Below are positions 39,906 to 52,010 of a stretch of 64,000 nucleotides of DNA, piece by piece. Made by a program: the position numbers and the translations under genes. Under the pieces are notes generated by a model. That model was given only the letters and a program-made list of their open reading frames with translations. It was not told where the DNA came from and ran no database searches. The DNA is from Stomorhina lunata (Eukaryota > Arthropoda > Insecta > Diptera > Rhiniidae): contig OW121741.1 in NCBI GenBank assembly GCA_933228675.1, forward strand, positions 17,031,271 to 17,095,270, in the 5' to 3' direction. Position 1 is the stretch's first letter. Each line of letters starts with the position of its first letter.

Positions 39906-40864
39906 GATATCAGGAAATCAAAAAAGCTCTACAAAATTTAGTATTTTCGTTTTTCTTTGGACAAAAACTAAGTTGGCGGGTGCTCGGTGCACTTACCATA
40001 AGCACGTGAAAGACAAAGGTCTCTTCTTTGGCTTAAGCGAAAAAAATTCACCAAAATTTACCGATCGTAGAACAAAGTTCAAAATTTTCTGAAAAATGTC
40101 ACATAAATTGTTAAGCATAATTTAAGCAAAAAGTGTTGCAGTCATTTAGGCGTAAATTTTTATTGAAATAGCATTTAGTCCAAGGCTATATATCTCTAAA
40201 TTTGTTTTATTTTATTATTTCTAAGGAATGCATAAATCACACAAAAAAAGAATTGATGGAAGATCTTTAGTCGGTTAAAAATTATATGTATTTAAGTTTA
40301 AAATTTTCAAAAACAGTCAATTTTTTTGTCGTTTTTAGTCAAAAAAAGAAATACATTTTCTTTGAGATATAAAAAAAAAATTGGTTAAAAAAATATAATA
40401 ATATAATAATTTATAAAAGTAAGTAGGCTTAAAATTTTATTTTGTCTTGACGCTAAAGCCCATCGAAAATTTCAATTTTTTACACTGTTTCTCACTTTAT
40501 GCCTAATTTTCTCTCACCGCAAAGCCAGAATCAAAAATCCAAAACAAGCTTTTTATATCTCTATATGTAAGTATTATCCTGTGCAAATAACTTTAGCACT
40601 CCAAAAATATTTAGAGAAATATTCATTAAAAACTAAAAAAATAGTTTTTGGGGATTTTCAAAAAAAAGTTTGGGAATTGTCGGATTGCTGCTGACAAAAA
40701 TTTTTTATTGTAATTTTTGTATTTTTTTCCATTAAAAAAAGTCTATTCAAATACTAAATTTTATTTAAATAAATTAAGAAAAGAATCTTTTATTAAATGA
40801 TGAAATCTAAAGAAAAAATCTTTTCTTTTTTTGGGATTTGAAAAAAAATTTGGGAATACCCGGA

Positions 40865-41120
40865 TACCAGACAGAATTTGAAAAAATTTGGCACATGTCT
40901 ATTAATTGATTCGAAAAAGAGTTATACAAATTTTGTTTGAGATCCCTGACTCTTTGAGTTACCTGCCCTGGATCCACATTTTTACATATATTTCTATTCT
41001 TAATGCATAAGCCGAAATTCTCAACAGAATGTGATGAAATTCGGCACACGTCAATTGGTGGACCCAAATAAGAGCTCTACCAATTTTGGTTGAAATCCGT
41101 CTAATCCTAAGGGTACCTGT
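40865..41120 (+). repeat. 154-bp repeat, two units
   Basis: gttacctgccctggatcc near 40958 and ggtacctgtcttaac near 41112 are 154 bp apart. Both units match the larger array at 43.15-44.27 kb. Confidence 0.8.
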
Positions 41121-41139
41121 CTTAACTTAAATGCTTTTT

Positions 41140-41320
41140 TATTAAAAAGTTAAGCCTAAATGACTGCAACACTTTTTGCTTAAATTATGCGTAACAATTT
41201 GTGTAACTTTTTTCAAAAAATTTTGAACTTTGTTCTACGATCGGTTAATTTCGGTGAATTTTTTTCGCTCAATCTAAAGAAAAGACTTTCACTTTTCACG
41301 TGGTTATGGTCGCAGTCGGC
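41140..41320 (-). repeat. Internal partial copy of the foldback arm
   Basis: Matches 44280-44460 directly and 39990-40165 inverted. It includes ttctacgatcggttaatttc and aaaaagttaagcctaaatga. Confidence 0.8.
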
Positions 41321-41980
41321 GACGTTTTCGTGTTATAGTGACTTCGATGATTTTTTTTGATGCTTTCAAATCCCATTTGTAGCAAATAACCTAAATTGTA
41401 TTATAATTTACACTTAAAAAAAAAAAAAATTAAAAAACTTACCTCTATTTTAATTCAAAATAATTCTAATTTAATTTGATTTCTTTTTAATATTTTTATT
41501 ATCTTTTATTATATTGTTTATTTGTTTTTATACTATATTTAACCCTAAGTATAATTTCCATTACATATTAAATAATTTACAATTTTCATATATTATTTTT
41601 TTTTTATTAAATTTATAATAATTTATACATAATAATTAACCATTGTTTTAAATTAATTAATAACTTAATTAATTTATAAATCGGTTGAAAGCTCAAAGCA
41701 GCTAAAACAGAAAATTTATGGGAAATTTTATTAAAGCGACAAATTAGTTAAATGGGATTTAAAAAATAGAAAAAATGAAGGCAAACCTAAAATTTTGTTA
41801 TAATTTTAATTTTGAATGGAGGATCCAAAAACCGTCTATCTTCGCTTAGGGGTCAAAGGTCAGGTTTAAATTTTTGATAGATTTTGCAAAAATAGTTTTA
41901 CATTTTTTGAAGACATTTAATAGTATTTAAGTGGTTTTCTAGAAGCGGGGTTATATGGTAGCAAAGACCTAATGTTAACC
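41320..41980. other. AT-rich spacer inside the foldback-like structure
   Basis: Long A/T runs from 41400 to 41680. Nothing recognised. Confidence 0.5.
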
Positions 41981-43015
41981 AATTATTACAAACTTAGCTG
42001 TGCCAAATTTCATCACTATATCTCTCTTTACTAGGGACTAAACGCATTTTCAATTGTTTCCGAGAGCATAATTGTATGGGAGGTACGTGAAACAATGAAC
42101 CTATATTAACCAAAATCAACTGGCTTTGACTTTTATACCCAATACTAGCATGTACCAAATTTTATCAATTTATCTCTCTAAACCAGGGACTTATAGTTAT
42201 TTCTATTGTTTCCGACAGCATATTTGTGTGGAAAGTACTCGAAATAATGGACCTATAGCTATATAAATCAACTGACTTTGTTACTATATCTTTTTTATCG
42301 TCATTTGATTTTTTTCCGAAAGCATATTTGTATGGGAGGTACGCGAAAAAATGGAATATATCCACCAAAATGAACTAACTTTGTATTTTATACCAAAAAT
42401 GAACATGCACCAAATTTCAGCACTATATCTCTCTTAACCAGAGACTTATCGTCATTTCAGTTATTTCCGAGAGCATAATTGCATGACAGGTGCGCGATAT
42501 AATGGATCTATATCAACCAAAATAAACTGGCTTTATCTTTGGAACCAAAAATAAACATGTTCTAAATTTGATTACTATATCTCTCTTAACCATAGAATTA
42601 TCATCATTTCATGTGTTTCCGACAGCATATTTGTATAGGAGGTACGTGAAATAAAGGACCAAACTCAACTGACTTTGTCTTTGGTACCAAAAATGAACAC
42701 TCACCAAATTTCAGGACTAAATCTCTCTTAACCAGGGACTTGTTGTCATTTCAGTTGTTTCCGAGAGCGTAATTGTATAGGAGGTACGCAAAATAATGGA
42801 CCTATATCAAGCTAAATCTATCGACTTTGTCTTTAATACTAAAAATGAACATCAACCAAATTTCAGCACTATATCTCTCTTAACCAGAGACTTATCGTCA
42901 AATCAGTTATTTGTATGGGAGGTACATGAGAAAATGGACCTATATTTATTATTTTGTCTTTGGTACCAGAAAATAACATGCACCAAATTTCATCAGTTTC
43001 TGTCGAAAAGTAAAA
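41980..43015 (+). repeat. ~150-bp tandem repeat, about seven units
   Basis: The landmark tatctctcttaaccagggac recurs near 42020, 42170, 42285, 42425, 42577, 42719 and 42871. Units also share gtttccgagagcata and gggaggtacgcgaaataatg. Confidence 0.88.
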
Positions 43016-43149
43016 AAATGAAAAAACAGACGGGCGGGCATAGTGGGACAAACTCCCCCCCAACCCCCAAAATCCGTTATTTTTCTTTTATTATTTTAAA
43101 CCTAAATCTATAAAAAAACATCCAAAATTTTAATTAACTAAGCACGTTA

Positions 43150-44275
43150 AATAATTTTGGGTTCAATTCGACGACCCTTTGGGTACCGGCCTTGGACCCC
43201 CCTTTTTCCCCAATTTTGTATCTCAATGTACAAGTCGCAATTCGAAATAGAACTTAATGAAATTTAACACATGCCTGTTAATGATTTCAAGAAAGAGGTC
43301 CACTAATTTTAATTGAAATTCGATGACTCCTTGGGGTACCTGCCTTGGACCCCCATTTTTCATCTATTTTTCTTTTCAATGTAAAAGTCGCAATTCTCAA
43401 AAGAATCTGATGAAACTTGACACACGTCTGTCGATTAATTCAAGAAAGACGTCCACTAATTTTGGCTGCAATTCTACGACTTCATGGGGTACCTGCCTTG
43501 GACCCCCATTTTTTCACCAATTTTTCTTTTCAATGTAGAAGTCGCAATTCTAAACAGAACCTAATGAAATTCGACACATGTCTGTTAAATAGCTCAAGAA
43601 AGAGGTCCACTAATTCTGATTGCGATTCGATGACTCCTTGGGGTACCTGCCTTGGACCCCCATTTTTTCATCTACTCTTCTTTTCAATGTAGAAGTCTTA
43701 ATTCTCAACATAATTTGATGAAATTTAACACATATCTATTAATGGATTCAAGAAAAAGGTTCACTAATTTTGGTTGCAATTCGACGACTCCTTTGGGTAC
43801 CTGCCTAAGACCCCGAATTTTTCACCAATTATTCTTCTCAATGCACAAGTAGCAATTCTAAACAGAATTTGATGAAATTCGACACACGTCTGTTAATTAA
43901 TTTAGGAAAGAGCTTTACTAATTATTTTTGAAATTAGTCGATTCCTTGGGGTATCAGTCTTGGACCCCCATTTTTCACCTATATTTCTTCTTAATGTACA
44001 GTCCGCAATTCTCTACAGAATTTGATGCACAAGTCTATAAATTGATCTAGAAAAGAGCTCTATTAATTTTTGTTGAAATAAGTCCACTCCTTGGGTTTCC
44101 TTTGGACACCCATTTTTCACTTATTTTTCTTCTTAATATATAAGCCACAATTCTCAACAGAATTCGATAAAATTCGTCAAACGTCTATTAGTTGACCCAA
44201 AATAGAGCTCTACTAATTTTGGTTGAAATCCTTCGGCTCTTAGGGATACCTGCTTTGGATTTACACTTAAATCTA
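43150..44275 (+). repeat. 153-154-bp tandem repeat, about eight units
   Basis: The landmark gggtacctgccttggacccc recurs at 43181, 43334, 43487, 43641, 43795, 43949, then near 44092 and 44244. Since 153 is a multiple of three, 51-residue repeats appear in open frames, but 154-bp spacings break them. Treated as non-coding. Confidence 0.9.
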
Positions 44276-44604
44276 ATGTGATTAAAAAGTTAAGCCTAAA
44301 CGACGGCAATACTTTTTTCTTAAATTATGCGTAACAATTTACATGACTTTTTTCAGAAAATTTTGAACTTTGTTCTACGATCGGTAAACTTCAGTGAATT
44401 TTTTTCTTTTAATCTTAGGAACAGACTATAACCTTTCAAGTGGTTATAGTGAGAGTATCGAGCAAAGCCCATACAACTTAGTTTTTATTTAAAGAAAATC
44501 GAGAACACTGTATTTTTTAGAGCTTTTTTGAATTTCCTGATATCTCCTGAACTATATACGAGATTAAATTACTTTATTCTGAAGACTTAAACTAAGGTTC
44601 TGTA

Positions 44605-45470
44605 TCGTCCGTCCGTCTGCCTGTCTTTCTGTCTGTCTTTCTGTTTGTCTCTCTGTCTGTCCGTCTATCTGTCTGTCTGTTTGTCTTTCTTTCTATCTTT
44701 TTTTGTTTGTCTTTCTGTCCGTCTGTTGAAATCACGATAACTCTTAAACGAAGGAAGGTACTTGACTGAAACTTTGGAAAGATATTCTTCATTACTGAGA
44801 AATTTTTTGAATTGAAATTGGGCAAAATCAGTCACATGTGACCAGAGCTGCCATATAACCTCGCTTATTTGCTAATAAATGACAAATTATAACAGCCATG
44901 ATAATGATAAAATTTTGTATTTATAAGTTTTATATAAGCACTAGGCAGCATACGAAATTTTATAGAAATCGGTTCACATTTAACCATAGCTCCTATACAA
45001 AACACTTACGGAAGCAGCCTAATTTCCACCTAAAATACACTTAGAAGTCAATAAATGATAAACTATAATAGCTATGACCACAAAATTTGGCATGAGAAAG
45101 TCTTATGTGAGTACCAGCCAGTGTACAGGTTTTACAAAAGTATTCTCGATATCTTGAGAAAGTTGTGTACTGATAATGGGACAAATCGGTTTACATTTAA
45201 TTAGAGCTCCCATATAACCCCACCCCGGGAATCACATTAATGCTGATAAATTGAATATAATTGTAATAGCTATGACGACTTAATTTAGAACAGAGAAGTT
45301 TTATGCAACTATTAGTCAGTATATCAAATTTTATAGGAATCGGTCCAAATTTCAAGATTTGGTTCACATTTTGAAAAAAATTTCGGAAAAATTTTAACAA
45401 GCCTAGAAATTTCTTGGTGAAGGAAATATAAACTTAAAGATAACCTTTTAAGCTCCCTTAACCACTTTAA
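44605..45470 (-). mobile_element. (GACA)n-bearing dispersed element, copy D (inverted)
   Basis: A (TGTC)n tract at 44605-44730 is followed by gttgaaatcacgataactct and body modules in reverse orientation (gagctgccatataacctcgc, agctcctatacaaaa, gagctcccatataacccc). It abuts directly the right arm of the foldback-like structure. Its far end (45180-45330) matches copy A near 380-540. Confidence 0.75.
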
Positions 45471-46435
45471 GCTTCCAACGGCTGCCATTAAATAAATTTA
45501 TATTTAAATATAGTTTCCCTCTGTTTCATAATCTACAACTATTAATACTTTTTAGCTAAGCTTTTTTTTTCATTTGGTTTCTTTATCTGTAGGGTAATAT
45601 TTTTTTTGTTTCGATTTTTATGTTGTATTAAAAACTATAATAATTTTCAACTTTCTATGCAATTTTTTTTTAGTTTCTGTTTAAATTATTTGTTATATTT
45701 TAATATAATTAACAAGCTTTCCTTTTCTATATTTATATATATAAATAATATAATTATTTGTATTTGTATATAATAATTATTAATTTTTTAATATAATTTG
45801 TTTTAATTGTTATCAATTAAACAATGCAATATTTTTAAATCAATTTTTTTTCTATATTTATATTTAATTTTTTTGTTTATACTTTTTTTGTAATTGTTAT
45901 AAATATAGATTTTTATATGATTTTGTTTTTGAGATGATATGTACTTTTTGTGGTTTTTATTTTTTTCAAATGTATATAAATATGAAACAGTTTGCAATTT
46001 TTTTTTATTTTTTTTTACTATATAATTATTTAATATAAACTAATTACTTTAACGCTTTTTTTCTGTTTTTTACTAACATTAAATTCTTAGGTTTAGGCAT
46101 ATTTCTTTATAATAAGTTTATATATATAACAGTCTTTTTATATACATCCAACTAATATGAAAATGATTTTAGACTTATTTTATTCTAAAGATAATTTATA
46201 CATATTTACATATATAAGTTTTGAAAAAAGAGGCAGTTTTGAATGTTATGTTTTTTAGAATATGGCAAATTTTCAAAATCATTACTTTAAAACCCTCAAA
46301 TCTATTCCAAAACTCATATTTTTAACTCTAACACTTCCCTTCTTTCCACTATTCCTTTAAGATTTTTTGGTTTTTATACCTGATAATTTATATTTACCTT
46401 AATAAGTCCTAAATGACTTCCTATGACCTTTAGCA
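45470..46435. other. AT-rich interval
   Basis: Very AT-rich, especially 45600-46060. No gene or element recognised. Confidence 0.6.
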
Positions 46436-46859
46436 AAATCGACGCATTCGATATCGATCGATATGTAAGCTATTTCACAAACATTTGTGTAGCATACTTT
46501 TGGGATAATCTAGATAATACATAACATTTCAGGGGCAAGATTACGGCATTGGATATCGATCGAAATCTGAGATATTTTCAAAACATTTGTAAAGCATACT
46601 TTAAGGATAATCAAAATTATTTAAAAGATGCATAGTCTACTATATTTTTTGTTATTTGCCAAAAGATGAACAAAATGGATTCCAAATTTCAATATACTTT
46701 TTGCATCGAAGTAACTTTTAACACTCCTAAAGTATACTTTACAATATTCGCTTAAAAGTCTGAATTTTCTGTCGATATCGAATGCGGTAATTTGGTCCCA
46801 ACAAAGCAAAAGTATTTCATTTAAACCTAATTTTTCATCAAACAAATGGATTTGTGGAT
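46435..46859. mobile_element. GATCGATATCGA MITE-like copies, left of mariner 2
   Basis: Two arm-type segments about 103 bp apart (gatatcgatcg at 46449 and 46552), an inverted arm ending gtcgatatcgaatgcgg near 46785, then the interior of another copy broken by mariner 2. Confidence 0.65.
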
Positions 46860-47885
46860 AAATTTCAAGGGCCGATGTTGATTTTGAATAAAACACAAAC
46901 TATTTAGGAAATTATTGTAATTTTATTTTATTATGATATACTGGTATTATTTAATTATGTATGCAACAAAATATCGACCAAATCGGCCCGTGACCACGGC
47001 GGCACACCTCCATCCGATGGTCCAAATTTTCGATGATCCTGAGGCATAATGGAGGTTCTATGCCGTTAATGTGCCGAATTATCTCATCCTTTTGCTCTTG
47101 AATTATTGCTGGCTTATCGACGTACACCTTTTCTTTCAAATAACCCCAAAGAAAAAGTCCAACGGTGTCAAATCACATGATCTTGGCGGACAATTGACAT
47201 CGCCATTACGTGAGATAACACGGCCATTGAATTTGTTGCGCAAAAGAGCCATTGTTTCGTTAGCTGTGTGGCAAGTGGCACCGTCCTGCTGAAACCACAT
47301 ATCGTCCACATTCATATCTTCCAATTCGGGCCATAAAAAGTTCGTTATCATCTCACGATAGCGAACACCATTCACAGTAACTGTCTGACCGGCCTCATTT
47401 TGGAAAAAATACGGCCCGATAATGCTGCCAGCCCATAAACCGCACCAAACAGTCACTCTTTGTGGGTGCATTGGTTTTTCGACAATCACTCTTGGATTTT
47501 CATTTGCCCAAATGCGGCAATTCTGTTTATTGACGAATCCACTGAGGTGAAAATGTGCCTCATCACTGAAGATGATTTTTTTCGAAAATGGATCATCCAC
47601 TGTTGCCATTTCTTGCCACCATTCTGCCAATTCACGACGTTTGGAATGGTCAAGAGGCTTTAGTTCTTGAGCCAATTGCACCTTGTTAGGCACGACGACA
47701 AGTTGAGGTTGGCGGCTCTTCAGCCACACTATCGTGAACAGCAGCAATATTTTCTGCAATACGAGCTGTACGAGCATGAACTGGTGTTCTCACATCTTCT
47801 ACGGACCCGGTTTGCTCGAATTTTTCCACGAATCACGAAGTGCACGATATGTATTTTGATTTGAACGCCCATTTTCATAATAAGT
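46860..47885 (-). mobile_element. DD41D mariner, 5'-truncated, copy 2, nested in a MITE-like repeat
   Basis: The left boundary keeps the inner part of the terminal repeat (aaatttcaagggccgatgtt) but lacks the outer gggtggtt. The right boundary begins at the codons equivalent to 27837 in copy 1, so the 5' UTR, left terminal repeat and first residues are missing. Flanking DNA on both sides is one GATCGATATCGA-type MITE copy split by the insertion (aaacaaatggatttgtggat on the left, ctttttgcaaagtactttat on the right). Confidence 0.85.
46951..47883 (-). pseudogene. Broken mariner transposase (copy 2), catalytic residues intact
   Basis: Most of the catalytic domain is open on the minus strand between 47777 and 47136. 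FSDEAHFHLSGF holds the first Asp and WFQQDGATCHTA the second. The third lies in PPRSCDLTPLDF, 42 positions after the second (41 intervening residues). The N-terminal helix-turn-helix region carries a ~65-80-bp deletion near 47690 relative to copy 1. A frameshift after LTPLDFF near 47140 separates the C-terminal piece (EKVYVDKP...ENLDHRMEV). It is inactive but less decayed than copy 1. Confidence 0.9.
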
Positions 47886-48190
47886 CTTTTTGCAAAGTAC
47901 TTTATTTTGAAAATTCCTAAGGTATGTTATACAATATTTGCTTTAAAGTCTGAGTTAGTGAATGCGACGATTTGGTATGCGACGATTTGGTATAGATTTG
48001 TGTACCGAAATATTTGTTTACCGAAATATTTAGTATTTTTTATTATCATTGACCTTTTAACAAATAAGTTACAATGTATTAAACCTTATTAGTTATATAT
48101 TATTTAAATTACCCTTAAAATATGCTACACAAATGTTTCTGAAATATCTTACATTTCGATCGATATCGAATGCGTTAATTTGGCCCCTGG
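47886..48190. mobile_element. GATCGATATCGA MITE-like copies, right of mariner 2
   Basis: Continuation of the interrupted copy (ctttttgcaaagtactttat...gtatgttatacaatatttgc), then another arm at 48100-48190 (aatatgctacacaaatgttt...cgatcgatatcgaatgcg, ending ggcccctgg). Confidence 0.65.
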
Positions 48191-49850
48191 TGAGTCTATT
48201 TTCAAGTTCATCTTACTTCAACTCAAAAACATATTTTCTGCAAAAGATGATACTCTTAGCTACTTAAACAAAAACCATGAAAATCATTTCAAAAGAGCCT
48301 AATCTTTCCTCCAAGTCCAACTGACTAAGTAAGATTTTTGACAAAATATCTAAGTTATAAAAAAAATCCTATTTACAACCGAAAAACATACAAGCCGTCA
48401 ATGTTAAATGATTAGATATTCATATCAGAAGACAGATCAACTTTCCTAGATAATATTTGCTGAAGAAATCATTCAAATCGGTTCACTAGTTACAGAGATA
48501 CACAAGAAAAAGTGTGAGCTTATTAATAAAAATAAACTTTAGCTATAATTCGAGTTGATGTCTTTGCTAAGCAACGAAAGCATAGCAAAGACAACAACAC
48601 AACACAGGCAAACAAACAGATACTACAATTTTTGCTAAGAGGTATTTGCCTTATATTGTGTATAACTTGAAAACTTCTCAACCGATTTTAATAATTTTTT
48701 CCACGAACAAAAGCTAGACAAATTGTTTTATCCAAGTAATTAAAAATCACTTCCCAAAATCTTACCAAGGCTCCAAGTTTTGTCTAAAAACTCAGCTTTC
48801 TTTAAAAAATCGCTTACAAGTTATACCAAACATAGTTCAAATCAAATAAATATCACCTTTGAAAGCAGCATAAATAAGATAATGTTTGAGGTTTAGCTCT
48901 TCGAACTAGCACAGTGTAATTGAAGAGCAAATATACCATTTATTGTTGGTATTTTTTTTTTCGTGAAACTATTTTCCAAGTTAATTTTATTATTGTTATT
49001 GTTGATAGAGAAAACAAATGAACAATCAATTGTTTAATTAGCAGAAAATGAACCTTGGCATCATCATCCTCGTAAATAAGTTATCGCTAAAAAGATAAGA
49101 GTTGCAGAAATTTGAAATAAATGATTAAATTTAATCCATAGAGACTTATCAGTTCCCTACATACCTACTTAAGATATTAGTTTAAAAAAAGCTTAAAACT
49201 TAAATCTTGAATTTCATATTTGCATACCCAAAAAACAACATAATCAATTTTCGTATATCATAATCTATTGATATTACTTTTAGTTAAAAAAAGCCAGCCA
49301 AACGGAGTAAATGAAGTAGAGATAATTCAAACTAGTTCAAATGTTGTGTATTCGCATTAAAACTTACTTTGGGCTGTTCCAATATAAAGTTTAATAAAAC
49401 TTGATATGATGAATATTTGAAATTATTTTTCTATCAGGGAACTTTTGACAAATAAGTTACGATATAAATAGTAAACCTTATATATACATCTGTTCACTGG
49501 TTCTTACCGGTAATTAGGTTTCTTATATTTTTTTTAGATTTGAAGTATTGCCAAATATTATCACCTGGATCTCATCACCTAGGGTGGAACCTGGAATCAC
49601 TTGTTCCACCGAATCCTACAGAATTAAGATTTTTTTGTTTGTTATTGTGAATTCATTCCAAATTATAATCTTATATGATTGCAAAACTTTACCCATAAAA
49701 GATTTTTTTTTAAATATTGCATGTGATATCATCTGAGTGGCAAGTAATAAAATTTTCAAGAAAATCTATCTAATGGTTTAGGAGTCCATAAATATTATAC
49801 ATAGACAGATCTTCGAGAGCAATCATCATATAATCAATAAACTGTTGTCA
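48190..49850. other. Interval without recognised genes
   Basis: Contains a perfect 10-bp inverted repeat, gtctttgcta...tagcaaagac (48560-48592, 13-bp loop). Phrases such as aatcggttcactagttacag look like transposon debris. No gene supported. Confidence 0.5.
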
Positions 49851-50740
49851 AACAAACGTTAATGAATCTTAAAATAATCAACAAACAACCATCAAACAAT
49901 CGTCAAACAATGGTAAAACTATAATCAAACAATTGTCAAAAAAGCATCAAACAATTGTTAACAACTATCCAACAACCGTCAAACAATCGCTAGTCAATCG
50001 TACAACAATTATAGAACAATCATGAAAAATCCTTAAACAGTCGGCATTCCATTATCGTCAATTATTATCAAACCATCGGTGGTCAAACAATCATCAAACA
50101 GTCGTCGTCTGCGATCAAAAAACAAAAAATCGCCAACCCATCAAAAAACAGTTATACAACCATCAAACTGTCACAAAATCCTCGAGAGTTTTCACACAAT
50201 CTTCAAACAATAATCTAACAACCTTCGAACAATCGCTTGTCAATCGTCAAGCAATTATCGAACAATCATTAAAAATCATCAACAGTCGTCACTCAACGGT
50301 CAGTCAATCACTAAAAACCTATCAAATAATCATCAAAATCATTAAAAAACCATCAAAAAAATCGTCAAACAATCATCCAACAACCGTCAAACAATTCCTA
50401 GTCAGTTGTGATACATTTATCAAACAATCGTTAAAAATCATTAAACAGTTGTCAGCCAATCATCAAACAATTAAACTGTTGTTAGTCAATCATCAAACAA
50501 TCGTCAAAAAACATAAAAAAACCGTCTAAAATCGTCAAGCAATCATCAAACAACCGTCAAACAAACACCAGTCATTTCTGTAACAATTATCAAACATTTA
50601 AAAATCATTTCGCAGTCATCAGTCAATCAGTCATCAAAAAATTATGAAACAATCATCAAACAATCGTCAAACAACCATCAAATAATCGTCGAAAATCTTT
50701 AAACAATTGTTAAATAATCGCTATTAAAAAACAATTGCCA
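49850..50740. repeat. ~11-bp minisatellite (caatcgtcaaa)
   Basis: Tandem variants caatcgtcaaa, aaccatcaaac and aattgtcaaac keep an 11-bp period over about 890 bp, with frequent substitutions and phase slips. Confidence 0.88.
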
Positions 50741-51925
50741 AATATTACCAATATCCAATTTTAGATAGAACAAAAAAGTATTCGTAAAAGTGGGAGTGTT
50801 AATTTTCTATTTTCGTAAAAACTAAAATTGAACTACTACGAACATTTAAGAAAAAACATCCATATCCGTTCAGTCATTTTCTGATTTTTCGATAAATCAA
50901 AAAAAGTGGGCGGGGTAAATTTCTCTTTTTGTAGAGTCCTAACTTGGAGTTAGGCAAACATTTAGAGAAAAAATTGTGCAAATCGGTCCAGCAGTTCTCA
51001 AGTGGTGCAATTCAATTTTACTATTAAAATAGTGTTGGTACTTTTTGAGCCCATATCATCATTTTTTACCCTATTTAACTATGAAACTTAGAAGATAAGA
51101 AACAAAAACGTATATCTCAAAAACTAGAGCCAATTTTCTCACCTTCAAATTTCGGAATATCTTCTTGTGAAAGAGGGACAAATCTTAATAATGAAAAATG
51201 TACCGTATATTTGTGTCCTAGACTGCTTGTGCGAGAGTTGTGAGTTCCCACCTGAGACTAAGGTTAATTTACTAGACCGAACATATGGTTTTTGTCACTC
51301 CGTTTTGGATATAAACTAACTTTGTACTTTAATTGAAGATTAATTGTAATTGTAAAATTTCTGAAATTAAATATTAAATAAATAATGGACCAAAGCTAAG
51401 TTCTTACTAGTTTGGATTAAGATTCTAAATTTGAATTTTAATTGAATTAAAAACCCAGAAGATTCCCAAAATTATATTTGAGTTTTTTATTACAATTCCC
51501 TTAGATTCATTATCCGACATTTTCCCAATTGCTAAATGAACCCTCAATAAACTTCCAAATATAAGTCCACATATTTTCAATAATAAAAATAATCTCTAAT
51601 AATGAGTTCTTTTTAGGGGTTTCCCTCTTTAAACAAAGATAAGATTAGAGCTGACACAAACAAGTCCAATCAGAAAGACACAGGTCATCACGTACGCTTA
51701 AAGTCGTCTTTAAACTAAAGAGATAATAATTTGTTTATTTGTATGTCAATATTTGTCTTATCAGTGGCAAACAAATATTGTGGATGAGGAAAGAAGAAGA
51801 AGAAAAAGAAAGTGCCACAAACAAATTGTGGAAAAGATTACCTTTGCCACGGTCTCGTCTTTAAAAATGATAAGACAAAGAATGAGAGAAACGAAGATTG
51901 TTATGATTTTTGAGTTAAAAGAGTA
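50740..51925. other. Interval between the 11-bp minisatellite and the ZAD gene region
   Basis: 50770-51010 contains two related ~115-bp segments (aaaaagtgggag/gcgg... then catatccgttcagtca and caaatcggtccagca). Nothing coding recognised. Confidence 0.5.
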
Positions 51926-51929
51926 ATGG

Positions 51930-52010
51930 AAAGATAGAGAGAAAGAGAGTAAGAGAGCGGGAGAGAGAGAGTAATTTAAGAAGCGAGAGATTAGAGAGAT
52001 ATCATATAGC
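51930..52010. promoter_or_regulatory. GA-rich tract upstream of the ZAD gene
   Basis: A run of GAGAG motifs lies about 530-600 bp upstream of the start codon. In flies, GAGAG clusters are bound by GAGA factor/CLAMP-type proteins at promoters. That is family knowledge; nothing here proves binding. A TATATAAAA string lies about 50 bp before the ATG, but in DNA this AT-rich it carries little weight. Confidence 0.3.

Larger units (their letters stand above)
39845..44605. mobile_element. Foldback-like structure, 4.7 kb, with ~320-bp inverted arms
   Basis: The left arm 39845-40170 and right arm 44280-44605 are inverted copies of each other at perhaps 75-80% identity: tacgatcggta is in the right arm and its complement in the left; gatatcaggaaat in the left arm has its complement in the right. 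A third partial arm copy lies inside (41140-41320, same orientation as the right arm). The interior holds two tandem-repeat arrays and no transposase. Long arms plus internal tandem repeats recall Drosophila foldback elements; that assignment is inference. Confidence 0.65.

Noticed and set aside
43400..43460. CTGATGA ... GAAAG in a 153-bp repeat unit
   Set aside because: Stem I and III pairing is absent, and neighbouring units do not conserve CTGATGA.
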